A stretch of DNA of 64,000 nt. Source: Jaminaea rosea (lineage: Eukaryota > Basidiomycota > Exobasidiomycetes > Microstromatales). The notes beneath the pieces were generated by a model that saw nothing but the letters and a program-made list of their open reading frames with translations, did no database searches and was not told the origin of the DNA. Position 1 is the stretch's first letter. The number at the start of each line of letters is the position of its first letter. The position numbers were made by a program, and so were the translations under genes. The stretch is taken from positions 1,302,001 through 1,366,000 of the forward strand of contig NW_020289976.1 in NCBI RefSeq assembly GCF_003144245.1. Reading direction: 5' to 3'. Below, piece by piece: positions 53,707 to 63,181 of the stretch.

Positions 53707-55669
53707 ATGTCCGACCACGACGACGAGAAGAAGATGGCCACCCACGGCGCTAGCGGGAGCAGCGGTAGCGGCGAGGCCTATGATTCCAAGACGGCCATGG
53801 CGGTCATCACAGACTCGCCCTACTCCCCTCCCACCACCTCCAACACGTCTCCCTCCTCGGCCCCAGTCATCAATGCAAAGTCAGTAGATGAAGGTGCTGC
53901 ACTCATGCTCGAGTACGAGTCCGAGCTCCAAAACGTCACTGAGGATGAATACAACAAGCTGCGACGCAAAATCGACTGGCATCTTCTCCCGCTCATGCTG
54001 GCCATGTACATGATCCAGTTCTGTGATAAGACTTCCTTGGGGAATGCGGCCATTCTCGGGATCAAGCAGGACAACCACTTGACCCAAGATAGGTTCAATC
54101 AGTGCTCGAGCTTTTGTGAGTCGGCGCGGCGGGAGATGACATTGGATCGCACGCTGATTGATCACTCTCTCCTGCCTTGGCGTTTCGTTTGCAGTCTACA
54201 TCGTGAGTGGCAATCAGTCAAACTTCCTCATTTGCCTGGCCCAGAGCTGATCACATGTCCTTCATTCCCACGCGCAGGGCTATCTCGTCGCCGAGTACCC
54301 CGTGAACATCCTGCTACAACGCTTCAGAACGGGTCGCGTCCTCACTTTCGCCGTCTTCAGCTGGGCACTCCTCATGCTCGCTCACCTGAGCAGCAACAGT
54401 TTTGCTGGCCTTCTCACGCTGCGGATCCTCCTGGGTGTGGTCGAGTCGTGCGTCACCCCCGGCTTCCTCGCCCTGACCAGCTCCTACTACAAGTTCGACG
54501 AGCAGGCTAGCAGGGTCGGCTACTGGTTTTTGATGAATGGCGCTGCGATCATTCTGAATGCCTTGGTAGCTTATGGCGTGCAGGGTGTGCACCTCGGCGA
54601 CTGGAGGCCGTGGAGGGTCTTTTTCCTCATTCTCGGCCTGATGACGACGGTCCTGTTCGTTCTCTACTTCTTCTTCATGCCGGACACGCCTGCGACCGCC
54701 TGTGAGTGCTCGCGCATGCCGCACACTGTTAGCTCCAGCTAATGATGCCTGCTCTGGCCTGCCCCTCGCTCAGGGTTCCTCTCCCCTCGCGAGCGCGCCA
54801 TGGCAATCAAGCGTGTTTCTTCGGCGAACCGCACAGGAACAAAGAACAAGCATTTCAAACGCGACCAGTTCGTGGAAGCCCTCCGTGACCCCAAGATCTA
54901 CCTCTTTGCCCTGTACGCCATCTTCTCCAACATCCCAAACTCCCTCACAGTCCAGCGAAGCATCATCATCAACCAACTCGGCTTCGACACCTTGCAGTCG
55001 GCCCTGCTCAACATCCCCACGGGAGTGCTCGAGATCATCTGCATCCCCGCTGCGACGTACCTGGCGCGTAAGTGGAAGAACCACACCGCAGACGTCATGG
55101 CGCTCTGGACCCTCCCCTCCCTCGTGGGCGCAAGCATGCTCATCGGCCTCGGACAAGACCACAAAGTCGCTCGCCTCGTGGGCGTCTTCCTCGCTCCCTT
55201 GAACACCTCTGGCTTTGTGCTCAGCCTCGCGTGGTGCTCGGCATCCAACTCCGGCTCGACAAAGAAGAGCGTCGCAAACGCGATCCAGCTCATCGCGTAC
55301 TGCGTGGGCAATCTTGCTGGCCCGTACATCTGGCGAGCAGAGTACGCGCCGCAAAACATCGTGCCGTGGGCCATTGTGCTTGTTTCGTACTTTTGCTGCA
55401 TTCCTACCGGATATGCGCTCAAGTGGATCATGAGCAGCGAGAACAAGCGCAGGGACGCTCTTGCGGCAGACGGAGCTGGTGTGGCTTCAAAGGAGGGGCA
55501 TGATGTCAAGGTCAGGCTGGGCGGCAGCGAAGGCGAGGGAGGTGAGGGAGAGAAAGCGGCTGCTGCTGCTCAGTCCCCTGATGAGGCGGGCCAGCCAGCC
55601 GTCAAGCTGGACACTGCGCTACTCGACTTGACAGACAAGCAGGACCTACACTTCCGCTACCCCTTGTAG
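53707..55669 (+). CDS. ACS-family (Dal5/allantoate permease-like) MFS transporter with an 8-nt micro-exon
   Basis: Exons 53707-54115, 54195-54202, 54278-54701 and 54774-55669 encode 578 residues. A cytosolic head of ~95 residues precedes KIDWHLLPLMLAMYMIQFCDK, the classic first helix of anion:cation symporters. GYLVAEYPVNILLQRF, RILLGVVESCVTPGF and SPRERAMAIKRV are also family marks. The tail is a Gly/Glu-rich cytosolic end. The second exon, TCTACATC, supplies FYI just before GYLVAEYP, where relatives have FYIGYL or FYFGYL. Its splice sites are a GCAG acceptor and a GTGAGT donor. Leaving it out would shift the frame. The substrate may be an organic anion or nitrogen compound, but is not determined. 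Confidence 0.9.
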
Positions 55670-55810
55670 ACGCTCGCGCTTTTGTAGAATCGCAATTGAG
55701 CATCATGACTTGAGACTTGCCGCTTCGAATTATCATGAGCATGTGTGTGTACAGATGTTGTCCCGCATCGTAAGCCCAGCTTGACGTGACGGTCGGCCCG
55801 CGCCTCATTG

Positions 55811-56659
55811 CTAGATCGCTCTTCGCACCTCAAAATGCCTGGTGCGCGGGCGATAGCGTGCGGGAGAGGGCATGAGGGGTCAGTCAGACTGCGATGTTAG
55901 GCTGCAAACCCCACGCTCGCTTACCTCTTGACGAAGACGACCTGCACGGCGCACACACCGAGCAGCATGAAGCCCTGGATGATTGACCACCACTTGACCC
56001 TTGAGTTGGTCGACTCGGCAGCTGCAGAGCGAAAGGAGGGAGCGAAGTGTCAGCGAGTTGCGTGCGCAATGTCTTTTGCTGCTCGCGGCGCTCACTATTC
56101 CTATGCGTCCTCTCCCTGATAACCATGTACTCGTGCTCATCCTTGACAGCCTGCAGCCCCGCCGCCAGATCCCTAATCTCCCTCTCAATCGGCAGCATCT
56201 CCCCCTCATCGGCGACATAGATGATACCGTGCACATTGAAGCTCAGCGTCTTGTCGCTTACGGTGGAGAACTCGTTGGAGAAGCAGTACGTGTACCTTCC
56301 CGAGTGAGTCGCTGTAAATGAGTAGGTGCCCGTGTCCTTGTGGCGCTGCTCGAAGAGACGGGCATTGTTCGGGTCGTCCAGCCATACGTCTATGTCGAGA
56401 TGACCGCCTCCACCTACCTGGTAGGTGAGGGTCATTTGGTCAGAGGGGTTCAGGTCCTGGCAAGGGGAGAGAAGAGTGTGAGATCAATGGCGCATGGAGG
56501 GCCTGGCTATATGCCCGCTGGACTCACCTCGTAGAAGCACTCCTTTTGCGACGGCGGCAGCTCGATCATGTGCGCTCGAGTGACCGATAAGCACGCTAGG
56601 ATGAGGCAAGCTGCGATGAAGAGCAGCCGCGCCATTGACGGCGATCTTGATGAGGACAT
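55811..56659 (-). CDS. EMP24: p24 family cargo receptor (Emp24/TMED2 type)
   Basis: Exons 56659-56528, 56456-56096, 56021-55925 and 55838-55811 encode 205 residues. p24 proteins cycle between ER and Golgi in COPII and COPI vesicles and help load GPI-anchored cargo. The signal peptide is about 1-29 (LLFIAACLILACLSVTRA). The GOLD domain has the paired Cys in KECFYE and YTYCFSN. A coiled segment EYMVIRERTHRN leads to the membrane helix SIIQGFMLLGVCAVQVVFV. The last exon is only 28 nt and encodes nearly all of the cytosolic tail KRHFEVRRAI, matching the beta-p24 (TMED2) type tail. The usual FF pair reads HF here. The introns are GT-AG and in frame. Confidence 0.93.
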
Positions 56660-58522
56660 GATGCGCAGATCGAGCTTCGGGCGGCGCAGAAGCTAGACGA
56701 CTGCCGTCTCGACGCAGCTGGCTGAAACGGCTAGAGAAGTGCGGGGCAGATCTCGATTGGGCGGAAGACTGCCAATGATCTGGCGTTGATCCGGCAAGTG
56801 TCTGCTTGGCTTGCTGCGAGGGTGCGATGATGAAATGAGAAGGAGCTCGCCCAAGTGTCGTTCGTCCGTCGTCTGTCCGCACGCTCGGGCCTCCAGCGAG
56901 GCGCGTGGCACTGCGATGCGGGTCTCACATCCGCCCGCCCGCCCGCCTGCCGTTCCGGTCAGAATAATGTGAAGCAACACCTCGCCCAGAGCTCGAATCA
57001 CGCTATATTTTTGCTCTATACGCCCCTGCCATGGTAAGCTCATCTGCTTCGAAGCGACCATTTTGATCCACGCTTGTGATTCGTCTGGTTGGTCGTGGCT
57101 CAGCGTCTGGCCCACTTGCGTTGCGACATTATTCGTGGCGCACGTAAAGGCCAGGGTAGACTCGATAGCAGATGAGCCGCGACGATAGGCCCAAGCCACT
57201 GGGTAAAGCTGTAGGCTTGAGCGTTGCTACCAAGCGGTGCAGCCTACTTGCCCTTGTCGAGTCAGCCACTCAGCTAACTGGCTCGCCTCGCTCGTCTGCA
57301 CCACCTTGCCAGCGAGGGAGCTGTCCAACCAAAGGGTCCTCCGTGCCCAATACTGGCCCAGCATTCGCCGTTCTGATGTCATGCCGTCACCATGCTCTCG
57401 CCAAAGGCTTTCCGCGCTCGTCGCTCGAGGTCATGTCATCAGGCCTAGAATCAGGATCACGTCCGGCTCATATCGCAAGCGCCGCTTTGCAATCGCGTTG
57501 TCGTCCGTATTCTCGACCGCGACTGCGACCGCAAACGCAATGGCAATAGCAACCGCGACTTCCGGCCTTCCTCCCTGATCGCGATCATCGTCGGACGAAG
57601 GCAACTCAGGACGCCTCTTTGCCTTCTAGTCGCAGCGTCTCGACAATTGCGCAACCCCGCGGTCGAAGGGCGTGGGGATCGATGCTGCCAAGAGGTCCGA
57701 GCTTGAAGCCCCGCTTTCCCTCGATTGACGCCACAGGCACCTGCGCACGGTCGTGCCGGGACAGGCGAGGGTAGCGCGTTGCCAAATTCAGCGCGCCACC
57801 CGCCGCGCTAACAACTCAGCGTACGACGCCTCCCACTTACCTGGGTCTCACCCCAAGCCAGCACGACATCGACGCAGGTACGGAGTGCCAAGTCAGCGGC
57901 AATCAATTCGAAACGGTTCACCGGGTCCTCACCGCCAGCTGCGTTGGAGCCAACGCGGGCTATGCTGACCTTCGCGGAGTAGTCGACCAGTGCAGCTACA
58001 CCGCCGTACCTTGGTGATCGGAGGCCGCCTCCTTCCCCACGAAGCATGATGCTGACGACGCAGGGCCAAGGCGCTGACCCCGACGCAGACACGAATCTTC
58101 TGACAGTTCTTCTCGCTCGGTATTGCCGCAAGCCTCCTTCATTTGCGCGCCACTCTGCCCAGCCTGCCGTCCTTAGCAGAGTAGGACTCTCCCGCGAGCT
58201 TGATGGGATGCAATGCAATGCGGCCTCACCTCGGGATCAGCACCCTTTTTGTGGGGCTCCACAACGCTCATCAGGCCTTTCTCTGGGTTTGTACTGCTTG
58301 AGAAGAATTGAGGTGGCTTGGAACTGTGCAGCGAGCAGACCATCTCGCTGTCTCTGCGGGGTAAGACCTCTAGCAAGCTCTCGAGGTGAGGTATAAGATG
58401 ATATATGATCAAGAAGCCCACATTGCCTTTTCCCTCACGAAAGAAGTCGCTCTCGATCCTACTATCAGCGCAGCGCTCCTTCTTCCACACCACTTGCCTC
58501 ACCCCTTCTGCCACGCGCCATC
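56660..58522. other. Gene-free 1.86-kb stretch, longest in the window
   Basis: This is the divergent promoter region of EMP24 and the 58523 MFS gene. Overlapping frames of 110-170 codons on both strands lack family features or splice structure. A degenerate repeat of GCGACTGCGACCGCAA-like hexamers lies at about 57517-57560. I see no tRNA, 5S rRNA or other RNA gene. Confidence 0.5.
58392..58397 (+). promoter_or_regulatory. Possible TATA box of the 58523 MFS gene
   Basis: TATAAG lies about 125 bp upstream of the start codon in a locally A/T-rich patch (TATAAGATGATATATG). Distance and sequence fit a fungal TATA element; function is not shown. Confidence 0.3.
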
Positions 58523-60209
58523 ATGCCGTCCACGCCGCAGAGCAACAACGAGAAGATCCTCGACGACACAAAGCTCGAGGGAGGCGTTCCCCTCGAGAAT
58601 GCCCTCACCTACGGACACGACCGTGAGCATGAGCTTGATGGTCCCACCACAGTCGCCGATGAGCGTCGCACCAAGGCCATTTTGAGGAAGGTGAGCGAGA
58701 CGGCGAAGATCGGAGCGCACGCGCTTCCGAAGATCACGGTGAACTGACTTCCGACGCGTCTACATCACTACGCACTCCCAGGTCGATCTTCGCCTCCTCC
58801 CCATCTGCTCGCTGCTCTACCTCTTCTCTTTCCTGGACCGTACGGCCATCGGCAACGCCAAAGTTGCAGGAATGAACAAGGCGCTCGGTCTTACGGACAC
58901 AGAATACGCCCTCGCCCTCAGTTTGTTCTTTTTGACGTACGCTGCCCTCGAAGTTCCCTCCAACCTCATGCTTAAGAGGTTTGGGGCAAAGCGATGGCTT
59001 CCAATCATCGTGCTGTTCTGGGGCATCACCATGATGGTGACGGGTTTCGTCAAGAACGCGGCAGGATTGATTGGACTTCGCCTCGTACTGGGCGCCTTCG
59101 AGGCAGGCCTATTTCCTGGTGTCACTGCTCTTCTGTCCTTCGTCATCCCTCGCCAGTTCCTTCAAGTACGCATCGCTACCTTCTTCTCTGCTGCCACCAT
59201 CGCCGGCGCCTTCGGAGGTCTGCTGGCTTATGGCCTTTCTCACGTCAGAACCGGGGGCTACGAAGGGTGGTCCTGGATCTTCATTGTCGAAGGAATTCTC
59301 ACCATCGCCGTTGCTGCTCTCGGTTACTTCATGCTCTTCTCCAACCTGGACGAGGCCAAGTTCCTTACCACGGAGGAGAAGGAGTACATGAGCGACCGCC
59401 TCCGCTTCGACGGCCAGGACATCCCCATGAACGACAATTACAAGACCAGCTTTGTTCTCGCAGGCTTTGCTGACTGGAAGGTGAGTACGCGCGGCGCTGC
59501 GATGCCTGAATGACGCACCATTGCTCACGAACATGTCGCTCTCTTTCGCACGTAGACCTGGCTCTCCCTGATCGCCTACGTCGGCTCCCTCGCCCCCCTG
59601 TACTGCATCGCCCTCACCCTACCGACTATCCTCAAGACCTCTCTCGGATACGACCCGGTCCGCGCCCAGATCATGACCGTCCCCGTCTATGTGGTCGCCG
59701 CAATTCTGGTCCTCATCTTTGCCTACTTCTCCGACAAGCTCCAGAACCGCACCCTCTTCCTCTGCCTCGGCTGCGGAATGTCCGCCATCGGCTGGGGAAT
59801 CGGTTTGGCCTCTCACGACCCGCACGTCCGCTACGCCGCCTGCTTCATCTCTGCTGCTGGCAGCTATGCCGGTTTCCCTTCAGTCGTCGCTCTCCTCTCC
59901 CAGAACGTCGGCGGCAAGACGAAGCGTGCTACCTGCATTGCTCTTCAGGTGGGCATTGGCGGTCTTGCTGGCATCATCTCGAGCAACATCTTCCCTACCA
60001 AGGAGGCACCTCGCTTCTTCAACGCGTACAAGGCCTGCATCATCATGAACTGCGTTGCCATCGGCGGCGCGCTCTTCAACGCCGCTATGCTGTGGAGGGC
60101 CAACAAGGCCAAGCAGGCCAAGATCGACTCGGGTGAGGCGGCAGCGCTCTCGAGGGCTCAGATCGCCGATATGGGTGACAAGTCGCCCTTCTTCAAGTAC
60201 CGCTTCTAA
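58523..60209 (+). CDS. ACS-family MFS transporter (Tna1/nicotinate permease-like)
   Basis: Exons 58523-58690, 58782-59480 and 59556-60209 encode 506 residues, a standard length. The first helix VDLRLLPICSLLYLFSFLDR and the block RTAIGNAKVAGM are typical of the fungal anion:cation symporter group. So are LEVPSNLMLKRFGAKRWLP, RLVLGAFEAGLFPGV and WSWIFIVEGI. Twelve helices can be counted and the ends are cytosolic. Introns are 91 and 75 nt, both phase 0. Yeast Tna1 (nicotinate) and related vitamin or organic-acid carriers share these motifs. The exact substrate cannot be told. It belongs to the same broad family as the 53707 gene, but the two are far too different to be a recent duplicate. Confidence 0.9.
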
Positions 60210-61002
60210 GCCGTCGAGACCGCCACTGCAACCCTCTCTCACGCTCTCTGCCACTAGCTCTGGGCATTCGTCACCGTCGCCTCGCTGTCTCGATCGTCTG
60301 TGCTTCTAATGTAAAGGTCCCATTCCATGCCGCGTTATTGCAATGCTGACGCGTCTTTATAGCAATGTGCGAAGCCGTAGGCGGCTCCAACGCTGAAGCC
60401 TGCCATCGATCATGGGCAAGCTCGAACGGGGAACATCTTCCTTTTTACTCTACGCTCGCGCTAGTAAGTGAAAATGAATAGCGGCCCGTGTCACGGTGGG
60501 ATTTGAGGCCAGCGCGACCTCGGAGCGCAGTGACCGGTCCTGCGGCTCCATATGGTCAGCCCACCGTCTACGCGACCTTAGCATCGCTGCAAACGCAGTC
60601 GCCGCCAAATGGCCTGTATTGGACACATGAGCAGCCAACTAGGGCCGCCGCTCATCCGAAAACCTTTACTTACGGAATGATCTCGTGCCACTCGAGTCGT
60701 GCCCGTGCCGTCAATTTGATTCCACCACGCCCACCATTGCTAGACTGCACGCCAGTGAATCAAGGCGGTCGTCCGACCAAGGTCAGCCCACTTACTTCCC
60801 TATCCCCACCCTTGACCGCGAACGAGCTCGCCCCGCCCGCAACTTTAGTAAAGGCCCTGTCAGACACAAAGCCACCGCACTTATTTCGCTACCTCACCCT
60901 TTGACCCAACGAAGGATGCTAGAAGATACCACCTGTCCTTCCATCTTCTGTCCTCTCACCTTTCTCTCAACGCACGTCCTCCCCACTTGGCTATCTCCCA
61001 CA
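60210..61002. other. Gene-free stretch upstream of an orphan membrane protein
   Basis: This 793-bp interval holds the 3' flank of the MFS gene and the promoter of the 61003 gene. In-frame extensions upstream of 61003 are Arg/Pro-rich and unlike the rest of that protein. Confidence 0.5.
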
Positions 61003-61863
61003 ATGGTCCGCCTGTCCCTCCTCCTCTTGCCTCTCCTCTTCGCCACCCTCTGCAGCGGCATAACATTCAAGCTCCTCTCCATCGGCATCAGTCTCCTCTC
61101 CGCAGCCACAGGCTACGCATGCGAGCGCCCTTTACCCTTGCCGGACAAGTACAAGGGTGTCCCTTGCCTCGTTGCATTGGGTATCGATTTGATTCTGGCC
61201 GTTGGGCTGATCATTGCTGGGGTAAGGCCGGAGCGAGGCGCGCCTCTGGAAGGCGAGGAAGGTGGGGCCATCAAGCTGGACTACGGTACATTAATCGACG
61301 TCCATCCAGCCTGGCACGGCGGTAAGGAAGGACTCAAAGACCTCTTCACCTCAGCGAAGCGCTCCCCTAGTGAGCATGTGCTGCTCGCCCACCACGTAGG
61401 CGAGAAGGAAGGGGAGATCTCCCACTGGCTCTACTCCTTCGACGTTTCGACCAATCAGCACCGACTCGCCGTAGGGCAGGGCAACTACCCGACGACTGAC
61501 ACTGGCAATGGTACCGGTGCTGCCATCAGCTCTGCCTCCCTCCTTTCCGACCGGCAGGATATCAGCCAAGTCAATTCTGCCCAACAGTACGTCCAGTACA
61601 CGTGGGACGACGATGATAAGGACGCGGACCACCATGCCAATGACGATCACGACGCGCTCAGTGCTGCGTACTACGATGCCTTCAAAGGCCCACAGTACAC
61701 GAAGAACTTTTTCAACGCGTGCATGGGCTTGTACGTTAATGGGAAGTTGGCGACGGGCGGAGCCTTGTATGCTACGCAGGGGGAGCATAGGATCAATCAG
61801 CCGGGTCAGGAGTCGGGGTTGGCAGGGGAGTGTAATGATAAGATCAAGGGGGAAAAGAAGTAG
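61003..61863 (+). CDS. Orphan protein with two hydrophobic N-terminal segments and a lumenal-type domain
   Basis: A single exon of 286 residues starts at the ATG at 61003, chosen because it begins a clean hydrophobic leader (MVRLSLLLLPLLFATLCSG). A second hydrophobic segment, VALGIDLILAVGLIIAGV, lies at about residues 52-70. The rest is hydrophilic. It includes EHVLLAHHVGEKEGEISHWLYSFD, NGTG (a possible N-glycosylation site), an acidic His/Asp patch WDDDDKDADHH, and YTKNFFNACMGLYVNGKLATGG. Two Cys are near the C-terminal end. I do not recognise a family. It may be anchored by the second segment or be secreted after processing. Confidence 0.7.
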   Translation: MVRLSLLLLPLLFATLCSGITFKLLSIGISLLSAATGYACERPLPLPDKYKGVPCLVALGIDLILAVGLIIAGVRPERGAPLEGEEGGAIKLDYGTLIDVHPAWHGGKEGLKDLFTSAKRSPSEHVLLAHHVGEKEGEISHWLYSFDVSTNQHRLAVGQGNYPTTDTGNGTGAAISSASLLSDRQDISQVNSAQQYVQYTWDDDDKDADHHANDDHDALSAAYYDAFKGPQYTKNFFNACMGLYVNGKLATGGALYATQGEHRINQPGQESGLAGECNDKIKGEKK

Positions 61864-61949
61864 GATGGTTCGGTGATGCGATCTCGTCGAACTTATGGAT
61901 GTTCTCATTTGGGTCTGGCTTCAATTTACATCTCGTCTCCATGTCAAGC

Positions 61950-62949
61950 CTAAGCAGACTTGGTGGCTGTGAACGAGCGAGCGCGAATTCATCAATGAAT
62001 GTCAGCTCTCCAATTTCCTCAACGTGATCCCCCCTCGCGTTGCACACTCACGATCCCAGGTGATTCCACTGCCCGTCTCCAGCTTGCCGAGAGTCTCCAT
62101 GTCCTCCTTGCTCAGCTCGAAGTCAAAGATGTCCGCATTCTCCTTGATACGGGCCGGGTTCGACGACTTGGGGATAACGATGTAGCCTGATGAAGAGCGC
62201 GCGCGCGTAGACATCGATTAGTATGTGATGGACTCACACCGGGGCGCCACCATTCGCCACTCACCCATCTGCAACACCCAACGAATCAGAACCTGCGCCG
62301 CACTCTTCTTGTACTTGTTCGCCACATCCCGAATCTCGGGCAAATCGACGAACTGTCCCTTTCCCAATGGCGAGTAACTCTCCACGGCAATGTTGTGCTC
62401 CTTGCACTTCTTCACAATCTCCCCACGCTGGAAAAAGGGGCTGAGCTCAATCTGATTGAGCACAGGCAGGTCATCCGGGTAATGCTGCACAAGCTCATCG
62501 ATGTGATGCGGCCCATAGTTGCTTACACCTATGCTCTTAACCTTCCCCGCCTTCTTTGCGGCAATCAAGGCTCGATAGGCCTCGAGTCTCTTTTCTTTCC
62601 CCGGGTTGGGCGAATGAAGAAGGAAGAGATCAAAGTAGTCCAATTTGGCCTTTCGAAGACTCTCATCAATGCTGCGCGTCGCAGGCTCGTAGCCATGGTT
62701 GGTGTCCCATACTTTCGAGGTGACGAAGATGTCCTTGCGGGGAATAGAGGCGGAGTTGATTGCTTGACCTACCTCGGCCTCGTTTTCGTACCACTGGGCC
62801 GTGTCTACGTGACGGTAGCCGGCGGCGATGGCGTTGTGGATTGACTCGACACAGGCGGAGCCTTTGGCTAGGTAGACGCCGAGACCGAATTGTGGGATCG
62901 AGGCCCCGTCGCGCAGGGCGAGGGCAGCGGTGATAGTGAGAGGGGGCAT
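61950..62949 (-). CDS. Aldo-keto reductase
   Basis: Exons 62949-62265, 62186-62052 and 61966-61950 encode 278 residues, typical of short fungal AKRs. It should reduce carbonyls with NADPH in the cytosol. The catalytic tetrad is D49, Y54, K79 and H112, in [16 protein letters not shown] and LLHSP. Cofactor-binding segments are IGVSNYG and [16 protein letters not shown]. The last exon is only 17 nt, encoding the end of DPTKSA. Both introns (78 and 85 nt) are phase 1. Its substrate could be an aldehyde, sugar or ketone. It lies 232 bp downstream of a RIX1-like gene on the same strand. Confidence 0.92.
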
Positions 62950-63181
62950 GGTCGTCGTGATGATGATTGGTTGTGGTCGCTGGTGGCGAGGAGGGAAGAA
63001 GGGAAGAAGCGCACCGCGGACTGGTAGCGACGCGGAGGGAAAGACGCAGCAGCGCCTCCACTCGGGAAAGGCGGAAGAAGGGGCTGCAAGCGACTTGGGT
63101 CTGACTCGGCCATACGACTTTCACACGTGGCAGACAGCTACGCCTGTGATGGATACTCTGCAATGCGAACGATGGTATTGT

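Noticed and set aside
57172-58218. Overlapping frames of 113-136 codons as a hidden gene
   Set aside because: No start context, splice pattern or conserved segment supports any of them.
53707-60209. The two ACS-type MFS genes as a recent tandem duplicate
   Set aside because: Exon structure and sequence differ strongly, and EMP24 lies between them.
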